Source: Pseudarthrobacter sulfonivorans
GTDB taxonomy: Bacteria > Actinomycetota > Actinomycetes > Actinomycetales > Micrococcaceae
Direction of reading: 5' to 3'
DNA: 64,000 nucleotides
NCBI RefSeq assembly: GCF_014712225.1
Contig: NZ_JACXBW010000001.1
Location: 310,001-374,000, forward strand
The notes under the pieces were generated by a model. It had not been told where the DNA came from, searched no databases, and saw only the letters and a list, made by a program, of their open reading frames with translations. The position numbers and the translations under genes are program-made. This document shows, piece after piece, positions 53,162-61,446 of the stretch. The first letter of the stretch is position 1, and each line of letters begins with the position of its first letter.

Positions 53162-53525
53162 CCATAACTTGCTCGACAAGGAGCCGCAACGCATGAACGA
53201 GTTGGCCGCCGGGTCGCTGGAACGCTTCAAGTGCGGCCGGGAAGTATTGCCGCAGATGCGACTACTCACAGCACTATCTTCGCGTACTGCACTCAAAGCT
53301 GGACTGGACATGATTACTGGATTTCCTGGCTCTCGCCCCACGCGATTAAACGGACTTGCTATGAGCCGTTGGTACCGTTCCAGCCTGACACGTAGGGGCT
53401 GCCCGGAGGTCTGCCTGCGTGCGCTCGACCATCGGTAACGGACAGTCTCCAAATGCTCCACAGTGATTTATCTGGCGGTAATGTGTGCATCATCGCGTAT
53501 TGGTGTGTGTCTGTCTAGGGAGAAT
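53162..53525. other. Mostly non-coding gap with one doubtful small ORF
   Basis: Apart from the doubtful frame at 53193-53438, nothing was recognised. It holds AGGGAGA just before the ATG at 53526. If the AGN-motif protein is a toxin, an immunity gene would be expected in this position. Confidence 0.4.
53193..53438 (+). CDS. Doubtful small ORF downstream of the AGN-motif gene
   Basis: An 81-residue frame starting MNELAAGSLERFKCGREVLP has AAGGAG 9 bases upstream of its ATG and lies 31 bases after the AGN-motif gene. The composition (many Arg, Ser and Leu, no clear secondary-structure pattern in the second half) is not convincing. It may be a decayed or spurious gene. Confidence 0.22.
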   Translation: MNELAAGSLERFKCGREVLPQMRLLTALSSRTALKAGLDMITGFPGSRPTRLNGLAMSRWYRSSLTRRGCPEVCLRALDHR

Positions 53526-54098
53526 ATGGGTTTGGAGTCGGTCGGAGAAGACCCATGGCAGGCGGAACGCCCAAGGGCTAGACGCTGGCCCTTTGTTCTA
53601 CCGATCGTTGTCCTGTCCATACTGGCGGCATGCCTGGGCGCAGGGTTCGCTTACAGCAACAACTCTGCACAGTCGTGGCGAGATAGCTCAACGAAAGCGA
53701 CGAGTGAACTGGCATCAACAAAGCAGGATCTCGCATCGGTCTCCCAGGAACGGGATAAGCTCCGCGGAGTGCGCGATGAATTGACCCGGGCTCAGAGCTC
53801 ATTGGCGGACGTGACCTCAAAGTACAACTCGGCCTCAGACAGGATACGCTCCCTCTCCAATGAAAAGGCCCAAATAGGTGATCAGGCCGCACTGATGAGC
53901 GGATTCGTGACGATGTCCCACCAAGTTACCCAAGAAATGGACCAGTGCATCTCGGCGCTGCAGACTCTCGAGGGCTATCTGGTCAACGCCAAATCCTATG
54001 ATTCCGTTTCCTTGGGGAACTACACTCAGGGAATCAACAAAGGCTGCAACCAGGCACGGGCGGATAGCGATGCGCTATCGAAGAAACTAGCCGGTTGA
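53526..54098 (+). CDS. Membrane-anchored coiled-coil protein
   Basis: The protein has 190 residues: a cytoplasmic start with Trp/Arg, one membrane helix (WPFVLPIVVLSILAACLGAG), then a long coiled coil (about 50-125; TKQDLASVSQERDKLRGVRD, LTRAQSSLADVTSKYNSASD) and a short Cys-containing helical tail. The family is unknown. AGGGAGA precedes the ATG. Its stop overlaps the start of the protease gene (TGATG), so the two are co-translated and may work together at the outer membrane face. Confidence 0.78.
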   Translation: MGLESVGEDPWQAERPRARRWPFVLPIVVLSILAACLGAGFAYSNNSAQSWRDSSTKATSELASTKQDLASVSQERDKLRGVRDELTRAQSSLADVTSKYNSASDRIRSLSNEKAQIGDQAALMSGFVTMSHQVTQEMDQCISALQTLEGYLVNAKSYDSVSLGNYTQGINKGCNQARADSDALSKKLAG

Positions 54099-54871
54099 TG
54101 CTCTGCGCACGAACAATCGTCCCCACAGTTGTGTCCACCCTGCTGGTCCTGGCTACAGCAGGGTGCGCCTTCGCGCCAGTCCCACCGCCGCTCACCGGGA
54201 CCACACCCACCGCACCATCGGCCGCGGCCCGGGGAGCCAATCCAGTGGTGACCCCATCCACCGCACCGACAGTGACCCCCGCCGGCTTCTCGGACTACGA
54301 ACGGGCAGCTCTCAGGGTGCGCAACATCGGTTGCGGCGGCGTCGCTAGCGGATCCGGCTTTGCAATCGCCGACCACGTCTTTATTACCAACAGACATGTC
54401 ATCGGCGGTGCGTCCCTTCTCCAAGTGAGCACTTACGACGGGCACGATATTGACGTTGTGGCCACAGGTGCGGTGACCTACGCGGATCTGGCCATGGTTT
54501 GGACACGCGAAAAGCTTCCCCAGACACTTACATTCGCGGCGTCAAACCCTGTCGTCGGCGCAAGAGTGACCGCGATCGGGTATCCACTCGGCGGCCCATT
54601 GACCACCACCCGCGGCAAAGTGCTCAGCTACGCACAAGACCCGATCGGATGGTCATCGCTCCCCATGATGGTCAATGATGCGCCGATCGAGCACGGGAGC
54701 TCGGGCAGTCCCCTGATTGACGATGCTGGGCGCCTTGTCGGTGTCGTCTACGCAGGCGGGACCAGCCAGTACGCGGTCCCCGTCGACGTCCTAAAAGCGG
54801 CCCTTGCCAACCCGAGTGCCTCTTCCAATACCGCTGCGTGCGACGGCGCCCTTACCGGGCCGAGATCCTAG
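54098..54871 (+). CDS. Trypsin-like serine protease, predicted lipoprotein
   Basis: The protein has 257 residues. It has a lipoprotein signal (ATAGC), a Pro/Thr linker and a trypsin-like domain. The catalytic triad is visible: His in FITNRHVIGG, Asp in TYADLAMVW and Ser in IEHGSSGSPLID. GYPLGGPLTTTRGKVLSYAQ is typical of DegP/HtrA-like folds, but no PDZ domain follows. It acts outside the membrane. The ATG at 54098 lies in TGATG; a TTG at 54095 is possible. The coiled-coil protein upstream may be an anchor or substrate. Confidence 0.87.
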   Translation: MLCARTIVPTVVSTLLVLATAGCAFAPVPPPLTGTTPTAPSAAARGANPVVTPSTAPTVTPAGFSDYERAALRVRNIGCGGVASGSGFAIADHVFITNRHVIGGASLLQVSTYDGHDIDVVATGAVTYADLAMVWTREKLPQTLTFAASNPVVGARVTAIGYPLGGPLTTTRGKVLSYAQDPIGWSSLPMMVNDAPIEHGSSGSPLIDDAGRLVGVVYAGGTSQYAVPVDVLKAALANPSASSNTAACDGALTGPRS

Positions 54872-55119
54872 TGTGAACCCAGCCCACGACACTCCACTTA
54901 AGGCATGTGAACGAGCGCAAGGTCCGTCTCAGCAATTGATCGATTAACGAGACTCGCTGGCGGCTCTCCCGGTCGCTGCCAGCAGTCGGCTCACCTGGGG
55001 ACGAAGAGCTTGGCAGATAGCCTCAGTTGGTACGGCCGGTCTGGGTAGGTGGTACTGAGATTCTGAGGACTCGGTACCGGCCCTTTTCGCTGGGGGCCGG
55101 CACCGGGTTTTCTTTGGGG

Positions 55120-55887
55120 TTATTCCCAGTGTCCGGGTTGTGTCCGGGCCTGGTCGTCGCGGAGCCTGCGCATATCTACTTCGCCGAGGTTGAGTTGGCG
55201 GGCATTGTTGGCCAGCCGGTTCACGATTGAGTCTGCCGCCACCCGGTCTGGCAGGGCCTCGACCCAGTAGGCCGGTCCGGACTGCGAGGCGATCAGGGTG
55301 GGTAGTCGGTGTTCCCTGTTGGCGAGCACCGCGAAGAGGTCGTTGGCGGCTTCGGGGTCGATACCGACGGTGAGGAAGTCATCAATGACCAAGAGATCCA
55401 CGTCAGAGAGCTCGTTGAGTAGCTTCTGGTGGCCGATGCCGTCACCGCGGGCGATGACAAGCCGTCGGGCCAGCTCGTCCATCCGGGTGAAGACGACGGT
55501 ATGTCCGCTCTGACAAGCGGCGATCCCGATCGCGCAGGCCAGGTAGGTCTTGCCGCCGCCGGTCGGTGAGATGACCAGCAGGTTCGTGGGGTCTTGACGC
55601 CATTGATGGGCGGCGTAGCGCTTCATCCGCACCGGGGTGATCCCGCGTCCTTCCTGATAGTGGATCTCAGCCACCGAGGCCTGCGGAATCGGGAACCGGG
55701 CGGCACGGATCAGCTTCTCGATCCGATGGGCCTCTCGCTGGGCGAGGGCGTCGTCCACGGCCGTGAGGAAGATCTGCTCGGGGGTGAGATCGTCATTGGC
55801 CTCGTCGGTGATCAGTTCCTCGAACCGCGTTGCCAGGTGTGCGATGCGCAGTGCCCTGAACTTCTCATGATCGATGCTGGTGAACAT
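55120..55887 (-). CDS. istB: IS21-family helper ATPase IstB
   Basis: The protein has 255 residues of the AAA+ family related to DnaC. Walker A is SPTGGGKTYL (107-116), Walker B DLLVIDDFLTV, and later RVAADSIVNRLANNARQLNL. IstB loads and directs the IstA transposase to target DNA. Its ATG at 55887 shares a base with the IstA stop (TGATG), the usual coupling. Length is normal for the family. Confidence 0.95.
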   Translation of the reverse strand: MFTSIDHEKFRALRIAHLATRFEELITDEANDDLTPEQIFLTAVDDALAQREAHRIEKLIRAARFPIPQASVAEIHYQEGRGITPVRMKRYAAHQWRQDPTNLLVISPTGGGKTYLACAIGIAACQSGHTVVFTRMDELARRLVIARGDGIGHQKLLNELSDVDLLVIDDFLTVGIDPEAANDLFAVLANREHRLPTLIASQSGPAYWVEALPDRVAADSIVNRLANNARQLNLGEVDMRRLRDDQARTQPGHWE

Positions 55888-57500
55888 CAGCCCTGCACCC
55901 CCTGTGCGCCGCGCCGGTAGTGCTCGGCCGAACGCACATGCACCCCGGTTCCGGCCCCGGCACTGGGGTCGGCACCGCCGGCGGGTTTGCGGGTTCTCGC
56001 CGCCGGTATGACCGTCCTGGGCTTCTTGTCATCGGAGTCGATGGTGGCCATGATCCGCTTGATCGTGCTGTAGGTCCCCGGCCCCTGTCCCGTGTCGAGC
56101 AGGACCTGACAGGCGGCCTCCAGACGGGCCTTGTTCCGTTTGCCCAGGGACTCCAGGATGTTCTGGCAGTCCAGATAACCCTGAGCTTCGATCACATGCC
56201 GGTCGAGGATGCCGGTGATGACCGCCTCGGTGGCCGGACCGAAGCCGCGGGCGCGGTCCGTGAACCACCGTTTGGACCACAGTCCGTCGATGCCCCGGTG
56301 CCGGGCCGGGGCATGGGCCGCGTCCGTGGAGTACTGCCCCTTGCGTCCCTGACGGCGGGCATGCTCGCAGATCACCTGGTCCCCGTCGAAGACCGTCACC
56401 GTCGTGGAGGTCAGCCGGACCCGCAGCAGTTGCCCGGCGTAAGCGTAGGGCACCGAGTAGTGCTGGGAATCGCAGCTGACGTGGTAGTTCCGTCCGACCT
56501 TGAGCTGTTTCCATTCCACCGTGTCGAACCCGTCGGCCGGCAGCGCCTGGAGCAGGTGGGACTCATCGGCGGTGAACCGTTCCCACCGGGTGGTGCCATC
56601 GGCCCGGGGGATGCGCTCGTTGATCTCTACCAGCCGGGCCTCGATCGCCGCGTTAAGGGCCTGGACCGTGGTGAAGACCTCCTCGGCCAGATAGCCTGTC
56701 ACGCGCTTGTTCACCACATGAACCGCCGACTCGGCAGCGGCCTTGTCGCGGGGCCGTTTCGCCCGGGCCGGCACGATCCCGATACCGTAGTGCTCGGCCA
56801 GTTGCTGATACCGGGCATTGAGGACCCGCGCCGCCTCGCCCTGCTTCGGCCGGTATGTTGAGGTCGCCGGGTTGTCTGGGACAACCAACTGCGGGACACC
56901 GCCGTAGAACGAGAAGGCCGCAACATGCGCGGCGATCCAAGAAGGCGATCTCATGTCCGTGTACCCGCGGCAGAACACCGCCCCGGAATACGGCAGCACC
57001 GCAACGAACAGGTAAACGCTGGTGACCTCACCGGTCACCGCATCCACGACCGGCAGGGTGTCCCCGGCCCAGTCCACCAACATCGCCCGACCAGGCTCGT
57101 GGTGCAGGGTCGCCACCACATCAGTGACCCGGGCATGCTCAACGAACAAGGCACAGTACTGCGAGTACCCGTACTTCTTCCCGCCCGTCGCCGCCGTTGA
57201 GGCCAAATACCTGCTCCAGGCCTGCTGAAGTGTGTAATGCCGGTTTTCCCGCATCGATGCCAGTACACGATCGAAGTCCGGCCGGTCGTACGACTCCGTG
57301 ACCCTCTTACGACCATCAGGGAACAACCGGGCGATCTCCTGCGGGGACATCGCCCCGATCTGCCCCGCAGTGAAGCCGTATGCCGCGATCGTCTTCTTCG
57401 CCGTCGCCACATCACGGCGTGAACACCCCGCCGTGGCAACGATCTCGTCATAGCTGCGACCTGCAACGGCCAGGGTCATGATGACCTTGAAGTCAGCCAC
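55887..57500 (-). CDS. istA: IS21-family transposase IstA
   Basis: The protein has 537 residues with an N-terminal helix-turn-helix (GRSYDEIVATAGCSRRDVAT) and an integrase core holding the DDE triad: Asp143 (MLVDWAGD), Asp209 (VVPDNPATST) and Glu257 (KAAAESAVHVV). A C-terminal beta domain (NYHVSCDSQHYSVPYAYAGQ) follows. The start is GTG. All catalytic residues and full length are present, so it should be active together with IstB. Confidence 0.95.
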   Translation of the reverse strand: MADFKVIMTLAVAGRSYDEIVATAGCSRRDVATAKKTIAAYGFTAGQIGAMSPQEIARLFPDGRKRVTESYDRPDFDRVLASMRENRHYTLQQAWSRYLASTAATGGKKYGYSQYCALFVEHARVTDVVATLHHEPGRAMLVDWAGDTLPVVDAVTGEVTSVYLFVAVLPYSGAVFCRGYTDMRSPSWIAAHVAAFSFYGGVPQLVVPDNPATSTYRPKQGEAARVLNARYQQLAEHYGIGIVPARAKRPRDKAAAESAVHVVNKRVTGYLAEEVFTTVQALNAAIEARLVEINERIPRADGTTRWERFTADESHLLQALPADGFDTVEWKQLKVGRNYHVSCDSQHYSVPYAYAGQLLRVRLTSTTVTVFDGDQVICEHARRQGRKGQYSTDAAHAPARHRGIDGLWSKRWFTDRARGFGPATEAVITGILDRHVIEAQGYLDCQNILESLGKRNKARLEAACQVLLDTGQGPGTYSTIKRIMATIDSDDKKPRTVIPAARTRKPAGGADPSAGAGTGVHVRSAEHYRRGAQGVQG

Positions 57501-57628
57501 GCTGTCTCCTCACATAGGAAGAGGCGGCGCCCAGTGCACCGCCTCACCCACAGCACACCCCCCGAAAACCACGGCAATACCAACTCCGCGGAACCGAAGT
57601 ACCAACAACCCGGACTATCCGTACCAAC

Positions 57629-57820
57629 TCAGGCTATCTGCCAGAGCTGAGCAACGCCGACCATAACTCCGAGGACGGAAGTGAAGCTCGCCACCAAAGC
57701 AGTGTTCATCTTGACCCGCTTGCGCACAATCATGTCCCCGAACAGCGCACCGCCGGCACACAAAAGGGTCGCAAATACGCAGACTCTTACAAACGGGACC
57801 AGAGGATAGGGAACCTGCAC
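57629..57820 (-). CDS. Small membrane protein with IS21-altered C-terminus
   Basis: The protein has 63 residues and two membrane helices (VPFVRVCVFATLLCAGGALF and ALVASFTSVLGVMVGVAQL). It starts with GTG at 57820, 3 bases after the stop of the upstream small membrane gene. The last four residues WQIA and the stop are encoded by the IS21 end. Removing the IS and one GAGCT copy restores FVPR and a stop, so the length is unchanged. The function is unknown. Confidence 0.62.
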   Translation of the reverse strand: MQVPYPLVPFVRVCVFATLLCAGGALFGDMIVRKRVKMNTALVASFTSVLGVMVGVAQLWQIA

Positions 57821-57823
57821 GTG

Positions 57824-58033
57824 TTAGACGCCGAGGCCGACCAGGAATATCACCCACGTCAGAAGACCGAGCGAAAGACTGACGCCCCAGTAGCGACCCG
57901 CGGTCTTTCCAGACTCACGATGTCCAACCCAATATCCGAATGCGAAGATCCCAGGGATGTGCAATAACAAGGAGGCCAATCCCATGCCGGCAGAAGTGAA
58001 GAACAGTAGGTTGAATACGATCGCATTGGCCAT
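57824..58033 (-). CDS. Small membrane protein
   Basis: The protein has 69 residues with two membrane helices (AIVFNLLFFTSAGMGLASLL and YWGVSLSLGLLTWVIFLVGL) joined by a short polar loop (WVGHRESGKTAGR). GGAGGG stands close before the ATG at 58033. It forms a two-gene unit with the 63-residue protein downstream. The family is unknown; it resembles tiny actinobacterial envelope proteins. Confidence 0.65.
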   Translation of the reverse strand: MANAIVFNLLFFTSAGMGLASLLLHIPGIFAFGYWVGHRESGKTAGRYWGVSLSLGLLTWVIFLVGLGV

Positions 58034-58397
58034 GAACCCTCCAAGCTGGAGAAACCGAGGGAAGCCAATGTTTGATCGGTTTACCGCGCACCTGCGAACT
58101 CGGCTTGGCCTGGTTGGGTCCAATGTAAGAGTCCTGTGTCTGTGTTAGTTTCGTGTCCTAGAAGGAAAATGCACGACTTGTGGCACGTAAACGCGCACCT
58201 CGAGCAGATCATCGTGAAAGTCCGGTAGGCGTGGCATACTCACCTAACTCTCCGCTGAGGGGCGCAAGCTGCTGGGTATGAAGCTGAAGCCTCTCCAACC
58301 GTGGCCGAAACGTCCCTTGCCAGGCAAAGGCAGTGTTTCCATGAACCCCAACTCGCCAACGTGACCCACCATAAGCTGGTCATGCTGGACGGCCCGC
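58034..58397. other. Intergenic region, nothing recognised
   Basis: About 360 bases upstream of the small membrane genes. No gene-like frame was seen. It should hold their promoter. It borders the duplicated segment that begins at 58398. Confidence 0.45.
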
Positions 58398-58468
58398 AAC
58401 TCCGTCTCGACTGAATTTCTTGCAGCATGTAGGTACGAGCCTGGGCTGAGTAAACGTGAATGTCCCTT
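58398..58468 (-). repeat. Duplicate of the region upstream of the lipoprotein gene
   Basis: AACTCCGTCTCGACTGAATT from 58398 matches the sequence from 49183, and similarity continues through GCAGCATGTAG, ACGAGCCTG and GCTGAGTAAACG to about 58468 (49183-49250). At 49.2 kb this lies just upstream of a lipoprotein start; here no such gene follows. Confidence 0.85.
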
Positions 58469-58508
58469 GCCCGTGACCCTCCATTGAGACCTTAGCGAAC
58501 TTGGAAGG

Positions 58509-58655
58509 CGGGTGACCGACGTCGTGCGTTAACTGGAACTGATCTGGATCCTGGACGCGGACACCGGCGTCCGGAAGCTGCTGGATCCGGAGGCACTGGA
58601 GATCGTCCACATCGCGGGGCCCCGCGGGCAGGGATCTCAGCAGGCACGCATCTAG
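58509..58655 (+). pseudogene. Broken copy of the small protein at 51026-51235
   Basis: The frame reads RVTDVVR, stop (TAA), then LELIWILDADTGVRKLLDPE and ALEIVHIAGPRGQGSQQARI. It matches the 3' part of the small gene at 51.1 kb, which has Ser in place of the stop. The 5' part is missing. Its end overlaps the end of the convergent membrane-protein gene by 4 bases. Confidence 0.85.
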
Positions 58656-59287
58656 GCCTGCGTCACCGTCGCCTCGGGTTCCTGGACCGGGGTGCCGCCA
58701 GCGATTTCGGGGACGTTGCTCAGCATCCAGATGGCGAGCCAGGTGATGGCCACGGCCAGGCCGACCAGACCCAGCTGCAGGACCGTTTCCGGGAAGACGG
58801 TGCGCAGCGCTATCGGAATGACACTCGCGGTGTAGAGAACCACGAGGGCTTTCGGCACGCTTGAGCTGCGCCAGAGCGCCAGCATAAAGACCACCGTACC
58901 GAGCAGGAACAGCAGGGAGACTGCGGTCAGGGCGATACCCAGCGGGCCGGCACGCAGGGCAGCGATGACACCGGGTTCAACGTAGGGAAAGACCAGGTTG
59001 AGGACAAACTCAACCCCCACCAGGCCGGCCAGCGCCACTACGGAGATGACGGCACCCGCGGCTGCCAGCGCCCCTGCCTGGCGCGAGACCAGCACATAGA
59101 TCCCGATCACCAGCCCGATGGCGGCGAGCTGGGCAATGGGTGCGGCCAACTGGGTGAACGGTGACGTGGGGATGATTCCTGCCCGCTTGGCCGCGTTCAC
59201 CAGCAGGATGGCTGCCGAGAGAAATCCCGCTATTGCAAAAATCTTGATGAGCACGGCAGGCAGATAAACGTTAATTGTTGAGAACAT
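58652..59287 (-). CDS. Multi-helix membrane protein of unknown function
   Basis: The protein has 211 residues and about six membrane helices (AVLIKIFAIAGFLSAAILLV, PIAQLAAIGLVIGIYVLV, GAVISVVALAGLVGVEFVLN, LGIALTAVSLLFLLGTVVFM, ALVVLYTASVIPIALRTVF, LGLVGLAVAITWLAIWML) with a short polar tail. I do not recognise the family. I chose the ATG at 59287 because the longer frame adds a polar stretch that does not fit. A truncated relative lies at 51236-51540. Confidence 0.75.
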   Translation of the reverse strand: MFSTINVYLPAVLIKIFAIAGFLSAAILLVNAAKRAGIIPTSPFTQLAAPIAQLAAIGLVIGIYVLVSRQAGALAAAGAVISVVALAGLVGVEFVLNLVFPYVEPGVIAALRAGPLGIALTAVSLLFLLGTVVFMLALWRSSSVPKALVVLYTASVIPIALRTVFPETVLQLGLVGLAVAITWLAIWMLSNVPEIAGGTPVQEPEATVTQA

Positions 59288-59472
59288 CAGAGGCTCTTGA
59301 CTCTTAGGTAATGCACGAAGCGACGACTGAAGGGACAAATCGTCGGGACCCAGGAAAGCTGCCGGGGATAGTTCGAACCTAAGGCGGGGCAGGGTGACCG
59401 GGCGTCACCACATGGGGTGATTGTGTGGGTGATCGCTCCACCGTAGCAAGGTCAACACCGGACGGACAGGTC

Positions 59473-60363
59473 CTATCCGACGAAGGTCTTCAGCCAGGTC
59501 TTGAGGTCCTCACCGAACTCCACCCGCTCGGACGCGAGCGTGATGACGGCTTTGAGGTAGCTGAGCTTGTCGCCGGTGTCGTAGCGGCGGCCCTTGAAGA
59601 CCACGCCGTAGACGCCGGAGCCTTCGCCCTCACCGGCGGCCAGGGTCTGCAGCGCGTCCGTCAGCTGGATCTCGCCGCCGCGGCCCGGAGCAGTGTTCTC
59701 CAGGACGCCGAACACTGACGGGTGCAGCACGTAGCGGCCGATGACGGCCAGGTTGGACGGCGCCACGTCGGCAGCCGGCTTCTCCACCAGGCTGTTGACC
59801 CGGACGAAGTCCTCGCCCTCAATGGCAGTAACATCCGCGCAGCCGTAGGCACTGATCTCTGCCGGCTCCACCTCGATCAAAGCGATGACCGAACCCCCGG
59901 TCTCCTGCTGCACTTCCATCATGGTGGTCAGCAGCGTCTCGGCCTCATCAATGAGGTCGTCGCCCAGCAGCACGGCGAAGGGCTCATTTCCCACATGCTG
60001 TTTGGCGCAAAGCACAGCATGACCCAGACCCTTGGCCTCGCCCTGGCGGACGTAGTGGATGGGGCCCAGCTGCGAGGCGTACTCCACTTCGGCAAGCCGG
60101 TCCTTATCGCCCTTCAGCTGCAGTGCCCGTTCCAGGCCGGGTTCCCGGTCAAAGTGGTCTTCCAGAGCTCGCTTGTTGCGCCCGGTGATCATCAGCAGGT
60201 CAGTCAGGCCGGAGCTAACCGCCTCCTCCACGACGTACTGGATTGCAGGGCGGTCCACCACCGGCAACATTTCCTTCGGCATTGCCTTGGTGGCGGGAAG
60301 GAAGCGGGTCCCCAGTCCGGCAGCAGGAAAGACGGCTTTGGTTACAGCTTTCCGTTTTGTCAT
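59473..60363 (-). CDS. galU: UTP-glucose-1-phosphate uridylyltransferase (copy 2)
   Basis: The protein has 296 residues with VFPAAGLGTRFLPATKAMPK, EMLPVVDRPAIQYVVEEAV, VLLGDDLID and VEKPAADVAPS. It makes UDP-glucose. It is very similar to copy 1 at 39102-39992, with differences spread over the sequence rather than clustered, so the two are not a very recent duplication. This copy sits next to ordinary housekeeping-type genes and may be the ancestral one. It is divergent from the araC-type gene. Confidence 0.96.
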   Translation of the reverse strand: MTKRKAVTKAVFPAAGLGTRFLPATKAMPKEMLPVVDRPAIQYVVEEAVSSGLTDLLMITGRNKRALEDHFDREPGLERALQLKGDKDRLAEVEYASQLGPIHYVRQGEAKGLGHAVLCAKQHVGNEPFAVLLGDDLIDEAETLLTTMMEVQQETGGSVIALIEVEPAEISAYGCADVTAIEGEDFVRVNSLVEKPAADVAPSNLAVIGRYVLHPSVFGVLENTAPGRGGEIQLTDALQTLAAGEGEGSGVYGVVFKGRRYDTGDKLSYLKAVITLASERVEFGEDLKTWLKTFVG

Positions 60364-60501
60364 AGGTGAACCCTACAAATCCATGGAGAAATCAGGCAAC
60401 CAGTTCCGTCAAGCCCTGCGGGAATTCGGCGGTTCCGGTGGATTCGGCGGTTGCGGGTTGCTGCTGGCCCCCTCACCGCGGCACCGCCGTAGAATGGCGT
60501 C

Positions 60502-60939
60502 ATGACACCGCAGGAGCTGGCCAACCTGGCCCATTTGCGCCGGGCCCGTGACCTGATCGACCGCGAGTACGCCAGGCCGCTGGACGTGCCCACCATGGCC
60601 GCCGGCGCGCTGATGTCCGCGGCGCATTTCTCCCGCCAGTTCAAGGCCGCCTACGGTGAGACGCCGTACAACTACCTCATGACGCGGCGGATCGAACGCG
60701 CCATGGCGCTGCTGCGCGCCGGGGCCAGCGTCACCGATGCGTGCATGGAGGTGGGGTCCACGTCGCTGGGTTCCTTCAGCTCCCGGTTCACCGAGATCGT
60801 GGGCATGACCCCCAGCGCCTACCGCGCCCGCGAACACCACGCGGTCAAGGCCATGCCGTCCTGCATCGCCCGGCAGCATACCCGGCCCGCGCGCAAACCG
60901 AGCAGGATTGAAGAAGCATCCCTGACGCCGCGGCAATAG
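60502..60939 (+). CDS. AraC-family regulator (DNA-binding domain only)
   Basis: The protein has 145 residues. It consists almost only of the AraC double helix-turn-helix: RARDLIDREYARPLDVPTMA, MSAAHFSRQFKAAYGETPYN, YLMTRRIERAMALL, TDACMEVGSTSLGSFSSRFT and GMTPSAYRAR. No ligand domain is present. It lies 10 bases before the VOC gene and probably controls it, a pairing common in actinobacteria. The C-terminal 35 residues are basic and poorly conserved. Confidence 0.92.
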   Translation: MTPQELANLAHLRRARDLIDREYARPLDVPTMAAGALMSAAHFSRQFKAAYGETPYNYLMTRRIERAMALLRAGASVTDACMEVGSTSLGSFSSRFTEIVGMTPSAYRAREHHAVKAMPSCIARQHTRPARKPSRIEEASLTPRQ

Positions 60940-60949
60940 CGTTGAAGGC

Positions 60950-61351
60950 ATGAACATTTCACTGAAATACGCACATGTCACCGTCAACGATGTCGATGAA
61001 TCCCTCGCCTTCTACCGCGACGCCCTGGGCTTCGAAGTAAGGAACGACGTCGGCTCCGACGGGCAGCGCTGGGTCACCCTGGGCAGCGCCGCCCAGCCCG
61101 ACCTCGAACTGGTCCTCTCCCCTCCGCACGCCGGCCGCTCCCAGGCCGACGGCGACGCCATCCAGGAACTGCTCACCAAAGGCGTCATGCCCATGCTCGT
61201 GTTCACCACGGACGATCTCGACGCCACGTTCGAGAAGCTCCGCGCGTCCGGCGCCGAGGTCCTGCAGGAACCCATCGTCCAGCCGTGGGGCCCGCGCGAC
61301 TGCGCCTTCCGCGACCCCTCCGGCAACATGATCCGCATCAACCAGGGGTAG
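60950..61351 (+). CDS. VOC-superfamily (glyoxalase-like) protein
   Basis: The protein has 133 residues with the paired beta-alpha-beta-beta-beta units of the VOC fold: LKYAHVTVNDVDESLAFYRD, ALGFEVRNDV, then MLVFTTDDLDATFEKLRASG and WGPRDCAFRDPSGNMIRINQ. His9 and Glu in LELVL could bind metal; the usual last Glu is replaced by Asn/Gln, so the metal site may be changed. Substrate unknown. It is followed by a strong hairpin. Confidence 0.9.
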   Translation: MNISLKYAHVTVNDVDESLAFYRDALGFEVRNDVGSDGQRWVTLGSAAQPDLELVLSPPHAGRSQADGDAIQELLTKGVMPMLVFTTDDLDATFEKLRASGAEVLQEPIVQPWGPRDCAFRDPSGNMIRINQG

Positions 61352-61367
61352 GTGCCCAGCCACCGGT

Positions 61368-61412
61368 AACGCACGACGTCGGCACCCAACGTGGGTGCCG
61401 ACGTCGTGCGTT
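61368..61412 (+). terminator. Perfect 21-bp-stem terminator hairpin
   Basis: The arm at 61368-61388 (AACGCACGACGTCGGCAC..) pairs without mismatch with 61392-61412 around an ACG loop. No long T-run follows, as is usual in high-GC actinobacteria. It separates the AraC/VOC unit from the ABC transporter genes. Confidence 0.82.
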
Positions 61413-61446
61413 CTGCGCGTTCGGGCAACCGGTTAGAGTGGGGGGC

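Larger units (their letters stand above)
55011..57643 (-). mobile_element. Apparently complete IS21-family insertion sequence
   Basis: The element starts TGGCAGATAGCCTCAGTTGG and ends with the inverse of TGGCAGATAGCCTGAGTTGG; the inverted ends continue for about 45 bases with about eight mismatches and internal GGTAC repeats. It is flanked by identical GAGCT (55006-55010 and 57644-57648), a 5-bp target duplication. It holds istA and istB on the minus strand, both open. Intact genes and clean ends suggest a recent arrival and possible activity. Confidence 0.95.

Noticed and set aside
53063..53461. 132-codon minus-strand frame
   Set aside because: It opposes the end of the AGN-motif gene and has no coding character.
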